Of a stretch of DNA of 41,381 nt, positions 31,712-40,886 are shown in pieces. A model generated the notes under the pieces. That model saw only the letters and a list, made by a program, of their open reading frames with translations, was not told the DNA's origin and did no database searches. This DNA is from an uncultured Bacteroidales bacterium (GTDB lineage Bacteria; Bacteroidota; Bacteroidia; Bacteroidales; UBA932). A program made the translations under genes and the position numbers. The DNA is taken from NCBI GenBank assembly GCA_900317845.1, contig ONII01000021.1:1-41381 (forward strand), given 5' to 3'. How positions within the stretch are numbered: position 1 is the stretch's first letter; every line of letters begins with the position of its first letter.

Positions 31712-34096
31712 TTATTCTTTTTTCAGTTCAATTGCCGGATTGGTCTTCGCGGCCTTGAGGGTCTGCCAGAGCACAGTGCCGAAGGCAATGGCCAGCGAAA
31801 TGATAACAGCTACCACGAAAACCCATCCGTAGTCCTGGACGCGGTAGGCGAATCGCTCCAGATAAACCCTGGCGGCCCAGACGGCTAGCGGAATGCCGAT
31901 GGCGCAAGCAATGCCCACCAGCAGCATGTAGCTGCGTACGTTCCTCCACGTCTCACTGCTCACATCGGCGCCAAATACCTTGCGCACGGCAATCTGCTTA
32001 GTGTTCTCATCGGCGAAGTAAGTACTCATAGCCAGCAGGCCCAGGAGGGAAATTAACACTGCCAGAACCGCAAAGAGTTCCACCAGCCGCAGGGTCCTCC
32101 GCACAGGGGCCAGCATCTTCCTGTTAATGTCACGCACAAAGCCATACCGCCAGGCGGGTTCCTCCACGCCGGAGGTTTCCAGCCGGTATTCCCTGTATGC
32201 CTGCCGGATGGCCTTGTCGTAAGAGTCGTCCTCCCCCGTGGTGCCGATGAGCATGCAGTTGGCATACCGGAGTTCTTCGGCCCGCGTTACGATGACACCT
32301 CCATTGGGGTTCTGACTGCTCTCCGAGGCCGGCCGGGCCGGAAAATCCGTCACCACACCGCCTATGAACTCCGGCTGGGCGCCGTTCATGTTGATTCTCC
32401 GGGGGAATACGGTGGTTGTATCAGATACCCCGGCTGCATTGAAGGCGCTGCGGCTCATCCAAAGCGAATGCGTCAGCGGATGGCCGAAATCTTCCTCCAC
32501 CTCCAGTCCCAGCAGTTTGAAATAGGTGGAATCGCAGAGGATGACGGGCATATCCACGTGGCGCTCCTCGTCAACCTTGATACCCATCGTCATATTGATG
32601 AGCCCCGGAATACCGCGTCCTACGCCTGCCTTTGTCACAAAAGGCAATGCCTCCACCTTGTCCTTGAAAAGCTTCATCATATCATAGTCACGGGCGGAGT
32701 ACTCAATATAATAGCGATTCTCCGAGGCTGCGTGCATCGGCCGGGTAAGCATGTGGCGCATCTGCACTTCCATCACCAGCGCCAGGGCAATCAGGAATAC
32801 CGACAGGACATTCTGCACCACAATAAACACCTTGCTCAGTACCATTTTATTCCGGCGCCGGAGCGTGCCCTTGATGACATCGATAGGCTGATAACGAGAC
32901 GCCGCGACAGCCGGAAGGAACCCGTTGATAACACCTAGAATCAGAATGCCGGCGATATACGCCAGGATATACCCCGGTGTCATCATAAAGGACAGCCTCA
33001 CGCTGGTGTCTCCCATGCCCAGCATCAGCTCGTCCGGGTCGCTGGTGGAGACCAGGCTGTTCATCATAGGCGCCAGCAAATCGGCCAACAGCAGCGCCGC
33101 GCCAAAGCAGACGGCGGTGAAGGCAACGGATTCGCCGATGTACTTCCACAGAATGCCGGTCTTATCGGCCCCCAGAAGCCTCCGCGTGGCCATTTCTTTG
33201 GCCCGCTTGCCAGTAAGCGCCAGGCTCAGGTTCACATAGTTGAAGATGGCCGATAAGAGGAGCAGCAAGACAACCACCGTCAGGAGCCTGAGCATCTGGG
33301 CATTACCCTGCCGGGTGAGCCCGTTGCTGTTGCCAGTAGTGAAGAAAGCTTCATCCATCCGGTACGCTTTCCATGCGTTCACCTTCTCCGCGCTCCAGAT
33401 GGGGTCGTAGTTCTTATGCAGCAACGCACTCACTTTGGCCCTCACATCGTCGGGATCCGCATCTTCGCGGACGCGGAACCAGGTAGTGTAGTTGCCGATA
33501 CTGCCAAAGTTCCGCTCCCGCTCAGCGGCCCAGGTCCCCGAAATGTGCGTAATGATGTCGTAGGGCATGAAGAAGGAGCCGTCAAAATCGGAAAAGACGC
33601 CCTTGATGGTGCGGTCCGATTGATCCACGTTGATGACCTTCCCAATGAGGTTATCACCCTCCACGGAAAGCTTCCTCGCCAGGGATTCACTGATGAGGAT
33701 ATCCTCCTTCCCGACAAAATCTTCCGCACTTCCTTCTACCAGACGATACTCCGGGAACACCTTGAAGAAGTCGGCATCGGCCTCCATGCCGGCGCACTGG
33801 AGGAGCTGGTCGCCTTCGCGGATAAGCGGCTGCCACAGCATGGCGGCACGGGTTGCCGCCTGAACCTCCGGGATATTCATCTCCAGCTCTTCTTTGTCCC
33901 AATAGGTCAGCCCCAGGAACTCATTGGTTCCCAGCACAAATGTGCGCTTCCACTGAGGCGACTCGTGCGCCACCTCATACTGCTGCACCACATAGCTGCC
34001 AATCAGGATCACAAACGCCAGGCTTACGGCCAGTCCCACCGCCTCGATGGCGGTGTAGAGCTTATTGCGGGATAGGAATTTCAGATAGGATTTCAT
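31712..34096 (-). CDS. MacB/FtsX-type ABC permease (1)
   Basis: A 794-aa permease with two tandem MacB_PCD+FtsX units, the Bacteroidota long form. N-terminal TM about 17-38, then a periplasmic domain, then a first FtsX bundle (about 265-425, with NYVNLSLALTGKRAKEMATR, RLLGA). A second TM and periplasmic domain follow, and a second FtsX bundle ends in the typical TKQIAVRKVFGADVSSETW and NPAIELKKE. Such pairs act with a LolD/MacB-like ATPase in moving or sensing envelope molecules without a substrate channel. The only ATPase in view is at 40182. Its start is divergent from a broken ORF6N gene. Confidence 0.9.
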   Translation of the reverse strand: MKSYLKFLSRNKLYTAIEAVGLAVSLAFVILIGSYVVQQYEVAHESPQWKRTFVLGTNEFLGLTYWDKEELEMNIPEVQAATRAAMLWQPLIREGDQLLQCAGMEADADFFKVFPEYRLVEGSAEDFVGKEDILISESLARKLSVEGDNLIGKVINVDQSDRTIKGVFSDFDGSFFMPYDIITHISGTWAAERERNFGSIGNYTTWFRVREDADPDDVRAKVSALLHKNYDPIWSAEKVNAWKAYRMDEAFFTTGNSNGLTRQGNAQMLRLLTVVVLLLLLSAIFNYVNLSLALTGKRAKEMATRRLLGADKTGILWKYIGESVAFTAVCFGAALLLADLLAPMMNSLVSTSDPDELMLGMGDTSVRLSFMMTPGYILAYIAGILILGVINGFLPAVAASRYQPIDVIKGTLRRRNKMVLSKVFIVVQNVLSVFLIALALVMEVQMRHMLTRPMHAASENRYYIEYSARDYDMMKLFKDKVEALPFVTKAGVGRGIPGLINMTMGIKVDEERHVDMPVILCDSTYFKLLGLEVEEDFGHPLTHSLWMSRSAFNAAGVSDTTTVFPRRINMNGAQPEFIGGVVTDFPARPASESSQNPNGGVIVTRAEELRYANCMLIGTTGEDDSYDKAIRQAYREYRLETSGVEEPAWRYGFVRDINRKMLAPVRRTLRLVELFAVLAVLISLLGLLAMSTYFADENTKQIAVRKVFGADVSSETWRNVRSYMLLVGIACAIGIPLAVWAARVYLERFAYRVQDYGWVFVVAVIISLAIAFGTVLWQTLKAAKTNPAIELKKE

Positions 34097-34209
34097 TCTA
34101 CTTTTATTTATATTTGTAGCGAACGATAAATTGTTGAGTTATGAGTGAAGATTTGAGTATCGTCCAAAATCTGATTTATGAGATTCGTGGGCAGAAAGTG
34201 ATGCTGGAT
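34074..34209. repeat. 136-bp near-identical block, copy 1
   Basis: Matches 37065-37200 (offset 2991) with a single mismatch (34119). It covers the first codons of the permease, the 44-bp divergent promoter region and the first 69 bp of ORF6N. The flanking sequence on both sides is much more diverged. The gap contains TATATTTG (34109-34116) facing ORF6N. I see no sure promoter for the permease. Confidence 0.9.
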
Positions 34210-34703
34210 GCTGATCTGGCAAGGTTGTATGGAATTGAAACGAGGGAACTCAAACAAGCGGTTCGCCGCAATATCAAACGATTCCCGGCCGATTTCATGT
34301 TAGAACTTGATATTGAAGAGTACAATGCCATGATAGCCTGTTCAAGATCACAAATTGTGACCTTGGACAAAAAAGGCAGGGGTTCCAATGTCAAATATAA
34401 GCCATTTGCTTTCACAGAGCTTGGGGTGGCGATGCTATCCTCTGTTCTTAAAAGCGAAACAGCCATCCAGGCGAACATTGGCATCATGCGTGCTTTCTCC
34501 CAAGTGAGTTGCGTGCCAAGGTGGACCTGCTGGCCATGCAGCAAGAGGAGAACCTCGGTGCCGTCAATGACCTCTCGGAGGATGTCCGGAAAGATATTGA
34601 CAACCTGTACCTTGCCATCGGCGAACTGTCTTCCCGAATAGAGGAGAAGAAACGTGAGCCGCAGCGGCGTATTGGATTCCAGCAAAACATAGATGAAGAC
34701 TGA
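34141..34703 (+). pseudogene. ORF6N-domain gene, frameshifted
   Basis: The ORF6N domain is intact to about residue 120 (MSEDLSIVQNLIYEIRGQKV ... ANIGIMRAF). At about 34500-34510 the frame is lost: the original frame continues with a tryptophan- and cysteine-rich nonsense tail to 34641, while the proper C-terminus (LRAKVDLLAMQQEENLGAVN ... IGFQQN) continues in another frame to 34703. Compared with the intact copy at 37132, roughly 45-50 bp coding the VREYLLMASTVSAEVKE segment is missing. ORF6N proteins are phage-antirepressor-like DNA-binding proteins. Its stop abuts the permease stop at 34704. Confidence 0.85.
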
Positions 34704-37087
34704 CTACTCTTTTTTCAGTTCCACCGCCGGATTGGTCTTCGCCGCCTTCAATACCTGCCAGATGACGGAGACAAAGGCGATTAATCCTGTGAGGAGCACC
34801 GCTACTACAAAGATCCACCAATAGCCTTCGAGCCTGTAAATAAAGTCCTTGAGGTATTCCTGGGCGGCATAGACCGCTATTGGAATGCCGATGACGCAGG
34901 CAATCCCTACCAGCACCATGTATTCACGTATCGTTCTCCATGCCTCGGTGTCCACCGTTCCTCCGAAAACCTTCCGCACGTCGTTCTCCATGCCTCGGTG
35001 TCCACCGTTCCTCCGAAAACCTTCCGCACGGCAATGTCGCGGCTCTTTTCATCGGCATAATAGGTACTCATGGCTACCAGGTCCAGGAGCGAAAGCAGCA
35101 GCGCCAGCGCCATGAAAATCTCCATCAGGCGCATATTATTCCGCGCAGGTCTCAATGCCTTCTCATAGAACTCCGTCAGGTAGCCGTTGGCCAGTTCGTA
35201 ATAGACCATATTATCCTTCTTCCAGGTCTCATAGGTTTCCCTGATCTGCTTTCGGGCCTCCTCATGGTCGCCACTGATTTCCATCAAGATGCCGGAGGTA
35301 TAGGGGTACGCATCCTGGATGTTTTCAACCAAGACGACCATCTCCTCTTTCGCCCCCATGTTGCTGAGCGACACTGGAAAATCGGCAATGACGCCACCCA
35401 TGTTTTCGCAATGCGTCATTCGTTGGCGCAGCGTCTCGATCTCGTGATATTCCTCGGTAAATCCCGATGCAGCAAAGGCCGATTCCCCGAACCAGACGGT
35501 ATTATTTACCGGCGCTTGATAATCGGCCTGAATCTCAAAGCCCAGCATGTCAAAAGCGTCCTTGTCCATGTGGTACACCCGATAGAGGATGTCCTTGTCG
35601 TCCACCGTTTTGCTGTACTGGCCGTTTCCTTGCTGGCCGGGCACCTGGAACGCAAGCCCCGTGCGCTCAACGAAAGGCAGCGCCTCCAATGAGCTGTGCA
35701 AAGACTCCAGGCCGAAGGACGCGGACTGCAGGAGATACTTGTTGCCGATGTCGGCATGCACCGGCCGGTTCAGCGATTTCCGGTACTGCGCTTCCATGAC
35801 GATGGCAAGGGCAATCAAGAGGACCGACAGCGCATTTTGCAGGACGATAAACACCTTGCTGAAAGTCATTTTGCTCTGCGCGCGGAAGTTCCCGCGGACC
35901 ACGTCGATGGGCTTCCATCGGCTGGAAAACAAGGCCGGCAAAAGGCCTGCCAGGACTCCGATCACGAGCACCAGGCTCATGAAAATGACGATGTATTTGG
36001 GCGTGAACTGGATCCGGATGGCAATGTCCGGATCGTTCAGGAGCCGATTCACCATGGGTGCCCACCAAACGGCCAGAAGAACGGATACGGCAAAGCACAC
36101 CAGCGTAAAGAGCATGGACTCCAGAATGCGTCGGCCGAAAACGGAAATCTGCGAGGCGCCGATAAGCCGCCTTGTGGCCATCTCTCGTGCGCGTTTTGCG
36201 CTAAGGGCCATGTTCAGGTTGATGTAGTTGAAGACTGCACTGACGAGGAGGAGCAGCACCGCCGCAAGCAGCAGGTCCAAGGTGCGCTTGTCGCTGTGGG
36301 CGATATTTCCGCTGATGGTGTTTCCGTGTACGTCTCCAAAGAGCAGCTCGTCCAGCCGATACACTCTTACACCTTGCAGAAAGGAGGAGCCATAGACGTC
36401 GTACAGGTTTTTGCAAACGGCCACCGCTTTCTCTTCCAGGGCGTTTCTGTCGGCGCCGGGGGAAAGTTTGACAAAGGTATATACACTGCCGAACTGGTCG
36501 TTAGGGTCGGAGAAACCTTGGATGGGGCCATCAATGGAAAGGACGATATCGGCATACTCGAAAAGCGTAGACTTCCAATCCTCCATGATGGCCGCAACGG
36601 CAAAGGAGCTGTCTCCCATTTTCCAAATGTCTCCCACTTTTAGGCCTGACTTGTGCGAAAACTCCTCACTGATTATCATATTGCCGGTATCAGATAGCGA
36701 CTCAGGGCCTCCCTCGACAAACTTGAGATTGGGGAAAAGCTCGAAGAAACCCCTGTCGGCCGTGACCACTTTGGCCTGCAAGGTCCCGTCCTTCGGTGTC
36801 ATCAGCATCTCCACCGGCGACAGCCTGCCGGCCATCTCCACTTCCGGCGCCGCCGATTGGATGGCATCCATGAAAGTGTAGGTGAGTCCCAACTGGTCCG
36901 GATGGCCGTCCTCCACCATCGCAAAGGTGTAAATATCCCTCCAGTCCGGGTTCTCATATTTGACCTCGTACTGCTGCACCACGTAACTGCCGATGATAAT
37001 TACGAACGCCAGGCTCACGGCCAGCCCCACCGCCTCGATGGCGGTGTAGAGCTTGTTGCGGGAGAGGAATTTCAGATAGGATTTCAT
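34704..37087 (-). pseudogene. MacB/FtsX-type ABC permease (2), broken by 50-bp duplication
   Basis: It begins like permease 1 (MKSYLKFLSRNKLYTAIEAV is shared) and reads well to AVRKVFGGTVDTEAWR. There a second copy of the same 50 bp shifts the frame and the protein ends after 726 residues with a nonsense tail. The true end (IREYMVLVGIACVIGIPIAV ... NPAVELKKE) is in another frame to 34704. Removing one 50-bp copy gives a 777-aa protein of normal length. The last three or four TM segments are lost as it stands, so it is probably non-functional unless the duplication is an assembly error or a reversible state. Confidence 0.88.
34931..35030. repeat. Exact 50-bp tandem duplication
   Basis: 34931-34980 and 34981-35030 are identical over all 50 bp by eye. 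Fifty is not a multiple of three, so it shifts the permease frame. Confidence 0.97.
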
Positions 37088-37200
37088 TCTACTTTTATTT
37101 ATATTTGTACCGAACGATAAATTGTTGAGTTATGAGTGAAGATTTGAGTATCGTCCAAAATCTGATTTATGAGATTCGTGGGCAGAAAGTGATGCTGGAT
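37065..37200. repeat. 136-bp near-identical block, copy 2
   Basis: The partner of 34074-34209, with the same layout: permease start, 44-bp divergent gap with TATATTTG (37100-37107), ORF6N start. One mismatch at 37110. Confidence 0.9.
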
Positions 37201-37716
37201 TTTGATCTGGCAAAGTTGTACCAAGTGGAGACCAAAGTCTTGAACCAGGCGGTAAGACGTAATATCAAAAGGTTTCCGGAGGACTTTATGTTCCAGCTTG
37301 ATAATAAGGAGTTTGCAAACTTGAAGTCACAAATTGTGACCTCAAGTTGGGGAGGTCGGCGTACTCCGCCACTAGCCTTTACGGAGGAAGGGATAGCCAT
37401 GTTGTCTTCCGTTCTGCATAGCGATATTGCTATTGCAGCGAATATTTCAATACTTCGCGCTTTTGTTAAAGTAAGAGAGTATTTACTAATGGCATCTACC
37501 GTATCTGCTGAAGTAAAGGAACTGCGGGCCAAAGTGGACCTTCTGGCCATGCAGCAGGAGGAGAACCTCGGTGCCGTCAACGATCTTTCGGAGGATGTCC
37601 GGGAGGACATCGACAACCTGTATCTGGCCATCGGCGAACTCTCTTCCCGTATAGAGGAGAAGAAACGTGAGCCGCAGCGAAAGATTGGCTTCCAACAGAA
37701 CATAGATAAAGATTGA
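37132..37716 (+). CDS. ORF6N-domain DNA-binding protein
   Basis: A 194-aa protein with the ORF6N domain (PF10543) at about 10-112: YEIRGQKVMLDFDLAKLYQV, RRNIKRFPEDFMFQL, and LAFTEEGIAMLSSVLHSD. A C-terminal coiled coil follows (about 125-185, KELRAKVDLLAMQQEENLGA and later LSSRIEEKKREPQRK). The family is known from phage antirepressors and from many Bacteroidota chromosomes. Its function here is unknown. It reads opposite to the permease array. Its start is divergent from broken permease 2 and its stop touches the stop of permease 3 with no gap. Confidence 0.9.
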   Translation: MSEDLSIVQNLIYEIRGQKVMLDFDLAKLYQVETKVLNQAVRRNIKRFPEDFMFQLDNKEFANLKSQIVTSSWGGRRTPPLAFTEEGIAMLSSVLHSDIAIAANISILRAFVKVREYLLMASTVSAEVKELRAKVDLLAMQQEENLGAVNDLSEDVREDIDNLYLAIGELSSRIEEKKREPQRKIGFQQNIDKD

Positions 37717-40068
37717 CTACTCGTTCTTTAGCGATTCCACGGGATTTGCCCGGGCGATGCGGAGGCAGTTCAGGAGCACCACGCCCAGCACAATCAGCAG
37801 CACCAGGACGGCTCCGCCAATGAAATAGAGCGGATTCAGCGACACTTTTTCGGCAAACTGCTCCAGCCATTTATGGGCCACGAAGTAGGCGGCCACACAG
37901 GCAATCACAGCCATCACGGCGGACAGTTTCATGATGTCCTTCGCGAAGACGCTCAGGATGTCCTTGGTAGTAGCGCCATTGATTTTCCTCACTGCCATTT
38001 CCTTGCTGCGGCGCAGGCTTTCATCCTTGATGAAGCCGATGAGGCCCAGCAGCGCGATCAGCAGGGAGAACACGGCGCCCAGCGCCATGGTATTGCGCAT
38101 CTTTTTGCTGTCGTCATACGCCGCCCGCATCTGTTCTTCGTAAGAGACGATGTTGATTTCGTGGCCTTCCAGGGCCTGCTCCAGCGCCTGCCGGACCTTC
38201 GGCAATGCCTCCGGATGCACCTTGAAGAAGGTATGCGGCATCCAGGAACTCATCGAGCCAATTTCGCCATAGAACAGTGCGCTGGGGCGCGGATCCACGC
38301 CGGTCAGGTTTCCGATGAGGTAACTCTTGTACACGCCGGAAATTGTAAAATAACTTCGCCCCGAATCGCGTGATCGGTCGTGTCCGGTAATGAACACCTG
38401 CTTGCCAACGGCGCCGTCACTCCAGTCTGTAAACTCCGCCATCTTGGCCACAAACTTCTCATCCACAACGATTTCTGAGGAATCCTTGGGTGCCCGGCCT
38501 TCCAGGAACTGGATTCCCATCAGGTCATAGAAATCGCTCGAGCACTCATACTGGTCGGCGATATTGAACAGTTCGCGATCATCATCGGGCAGGTACACAT
38601 TGTCTCCACTGGAGCCCTGGAATGGTAGATTGTAGGCGGCTGCCACAGCGCTTACTTCCGGAAGACTTTTCAGTGTCTGGTGTGCCCGCGTCAACGCCTG
38701 CCGGTCTCCGTCGAACATGTCAAAGTAGTACAGATTCTTGTAGTCGTAACCTGTATCGGCATGGGACACTTTCTGGTATTGCCGGCCTATGATGAGCATC
38801 ATCACCACCAGGAATACGTTGATAAGCACCTGGAAACCCAGCAACCCCAATTTCCAGTTGCGTGAATTCTCCGTATAGTTCTTTAATGCGGCATAGACCG
38901 GAATCCGCTGATAGAGCTCGGCCGGAACCACAATCGAAATCACCAGCACAAAGAGGATCACAGCTACGATGGCCACGATGCTCTGCGGCACCAGCAGCGT
39001 CTGGAAAGGAACCCCAAGCAGGTTCTCTACGATGCTTCGGCCTGCAAAGATGATTGCCCCAGCCAGCACCAGAGAGAGCAGGATATGCAGCAGCGCTTCC
39101 TTCGTCAGCATTCCATAAATGTGCTTACCCTCTGCGCCGTAGCACTTGCGAACGCCCACTTCCTTGGAACGCTTCACCAGGGAGGAAATCACAATCAGGA
39201 TGTAGTTGAGGAGGGAAATCAGGATGAGCAGCGCCGCCACAATGGACAGCAAAATCACCGTCTGGTGCACTTCTGGGGCCGATGTGTGCAGCTTGCTGAA
39301 GGGCTTCAGGAAATAACGGAAGGTGTTCCCCTGCGCCTCAATCATCTCCAGCGGCTGATGGGCTTCCTGCATCTTTCGGATACCATCGGCCAGAGTGTTC
39401 GGGTCCACGCCCGGCAGCAGCTTCACATAACCCTTATACCGGTCGTTGCCGTTCCAGTTGTCCGTGCTCTGCTTGCCGTAGGTCTCGATGGCCAGCAGGA
39501 TATCGTAGTCCAGGGAGCCGTTCTTCGGGAAGTCCTCAAAGACCCCCTCAATGGGCAGTTTCAGACCTGCCATATCCTCGTTGTAAATCTGCCTGCCGAT
39601 AACGGTGGAGATGTCATCCTGAGCGGAGCGAAGGATCTTCTCCGCAAAACTCCGGCTCACCATCACGCCGCCCCACCTACCGAGGATCTTCACCGGGTCT
39701 CCGGCCAGGATGGGCCTGTCGAAGACCTTGAAGAAGCAGGTATCGGCACAGACGAGCGTGGCCTTGAGCTTGTTGCCGTCCTCGTCCAGGTAGGTGTCGC
39801 CGTTGAAGACGAAGGTGGTGCGGGTGCCCACTTCCACGCCCGGGACCTCTTCCATAAAGCCCACGGCCACGGCACCGCTCACCTGGCCATAGTCCTTCTC
39901 ATTCCCTTGCATGGAGATCCAGGTGTTGATGGTATACACCCGGTCGATGTCCTTGTAAAAGCTGTCGTAACTTAGCTCAAAGAACACCTTGGCAATGAGC
40001 ACAATGCCCACAGCCAGTCCGATGCCCAGGGAGAGTACCTTTATGAAAATATCGTTTTTTGTTCTCAC
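37717..40068 (-). CDS. MacB/FtsX-type ABC permease (3)
   Basis: A third long permease. The frame is open to an ATG at 40140 (807 aa), but the extra codons contain the two palindromes and encode an odd cysteine-containing leader, so the GTG at 40068 (about 783 aa) is the better start. N-terminal TM follows directly (FIKVLSLGIGLAVGIVLIAK). The first FtsX bundle has LLNYILIVISSLVKRSKEVG and VRKCYGA, and the second RRSKEMAVRKINGATTKDIL. The C-terminus is NPVESLKNE. It is more distant from permeases 1 and 2 than they are from each other. It follows the ATPase in the same operon. Confidence 0.85.
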   Translation of the reverse strand: MRTKNDIFIKVLSLGIGLAVGIVLIAKVFFELSYDSFYKDIDRVYTINTWISMQGNEKDYGQVSGAVAVGFMEEVPGVEVGTRTTFVFNGDTYLDEDGNKLKATLVCADTCFFKVFDRPILAGDPVKILGRWGGVMVSRSFAEKILRSAQDDISTVIGRQIYNEDMAGLKLPIEGVFEDFPKNGSLDYDILLAIETYGKQSTDNWNGNDRYKGYVKLLPGVDPNTLADGIRKMQEAHQPLEMIEAQGNTFRYFLKPFSKLHTSAPEVHQTVILLSIVAALLILISLLNYILIVISSLVKRSKEVGVRKCYGAEGKHIYGMLTKEALLHILLSLVLAGAIIFAGRSIVENLLGVPFQTLLVPQSIVAIVAVILFVLVISIVVPAELYQRIPVYAALKNYTENSRNWKLGLLGFQVLINVFLVVMMLIIGRQYQKVSHADTGYDYKNLYYFDMFDGDRQALTRAHQTLKSLPEVSAVAAAYNLPFQGSSGDNVYLPDDDRELFNIADQYECSSDFYDLMGIQFLEGRAPKDSSEIVVDEKFVAKMAEFTDWSDGAVGKQVFITGHDRSRDSGRSYFTISGVYKSYLIGNLTGVDPRPSALFYGEIGSMSSWMPHTFFKVHPEALPKVRQALEQALEGHEINIVSYEEQMRAAYDDSKKMRNTMALGAVFSLLIALLGLIGFIKDESLRRSKEMAVRKINGATTKDILSVFAKDIMKLSAVMAVIACVAAYFVAHKWLEQFAEKVSLNPLYFIGGAVLVLLIVLGVVLLNCLRIARANPVESLKNE

Positions 40069-40097
40069 TTTATTTAACGGATAGTCATTAGGTGCGG

Positions 40098-40178
40098 TTA
40101 ACGTCCCACAACATGGGACGATAGCAGCATTTTGCGCCATTTTTGCAGTTATCGTCCCACATTTTGGGACGATGACAG
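40098..40178 (-). promoter_or_regulatory. Paired palindromes upstream of permease 3
   Basis: Two copies of CGTCCCACA-nnn-TGGGACGAT, centred near 40111 and 40162, 51 bp apart. The first has 7-bp arms (40102-40108/40114-40120). The second has 9-bp perfect arms (40151-40159/40165-40173). Both have 5-bp centres, and the similarity extends to the following CAGCA. The spacing is about five helical turns, so two dimers would bind the same face. They lie between the ATPase stop (40182) and the likely permease start. Confidence 0.75.
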
Positions 40179-40181
40179 CAC

Positions 40182-40862
40182 TTACAGTTCGTTCTTAACG
40201 TCGGAGACAATCTGACCGTCGAACAGGTCAATCGTCCTCTGGGCCTGAGCCGCGTCCTTCTGGGAGTGGGTCACCATCACAATGGTCGTACCCTCAGCAT
40301 TCAGTTCCTTCAGGAGGTCCATAACCTCCTTGCCGTTCTTGGAGTCAAGGTTACCGGTGGGCTCATCGGCCAGGATCAGCTTCGGGCCGGCCACGACGGC
40401 GCGGGCGATGGCAACGCGCTGCTGCTGGCCTCCGGAGAGCTGCTGCGGGAAGTGCTGGGCGCGGTGACTGATGGCCATGCGCTTCATGATTTCCGTCACC
40501 TTGGCCTTGCGTTCGCTGGCGCTGATGTTCAGGTAGCGCAGCGGGAGCTCAATGTTTTCATAGACATTCAGTTCGTCGATCAGGTTGAAACTTTGGAACA
40601 CGAAGCCGATGTTGCCCTTGCGGAACTTGGTGCGCTCCTTTTCCTTAAGATTGGCCACTTCCGTGCCAAGGAGTTCGTAGCTGCCGCTGGTGGGATTGTC
40701 CAGGAGGCCGAGGATGTTCAGCAGCGTGGACTTGCCGCAGCCCGAAGGACCCATTATGGCGACAAACTCGCCGTCCTTGATTTCAAAGGATACACCATTG
40801 AGGGCCGTGGTCTCGATTTCTTCCGTCCGGAAGATCTTGCAAAGGTTGGAAACTTTAATCAT
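40182..40862 (-). CDS. ABC transporter ATP-binding protein, LolD/MacB type
   Basis: A 226-aa ATPase. Walker A is at 38-46 (GPSGCGKST), the Q loop in FVFQSFNL, the signature LSGGQQQRV at 142-150, Walker [10 protein letters not shown] and the H loop in MVTHSQ. Length and motif spelling place it with LolD/MacB/FtsE-type ATPases, which drive MacB_PCD/FtsX permeases. It is the only ATPase among four permease genes here, so it may serve several of them. It starts 24 bp after the partial permease upstream. Confidence 0.95.
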   Translation of the reverse strand: MIKVSNLCKIFRTEEIETTALNGVSFEIKDGEFVAIMGPSGCGKSTLLNILGLLDNPTSGSYELLGTEVANLKEKERTKFRKGNIGFVFQSFNLIDELNVYENIELPLRYLNISASERKAKVTEIMKRMAISHRAQHFPQQLSGGQQQRVAIARAVVAGPKLILADEPTGNLDSKNGKEVMDLLKELNAEGTTIVMVTHSQKDAAQAQRTIDLFDGQIVSDVKNEL

Positions 40863-40886
40863 ATTTTGTTGTATTTTAATTTGTTA

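Noticed and set aside
34704-34991. Separate small 95-aa membrane protein gene
   Set aside because: It is the displaced C-terminus of the permease split by the 50-bp duplication.
40120-40150. Sigma-54 promoter between the two palindromes
   Set aside because: A TGGCGC...TGCTGC stretch occurs on the minus strand, but the GG to GC spacing is 9 or 11-12 bp instead of 10, so the site does not fit.
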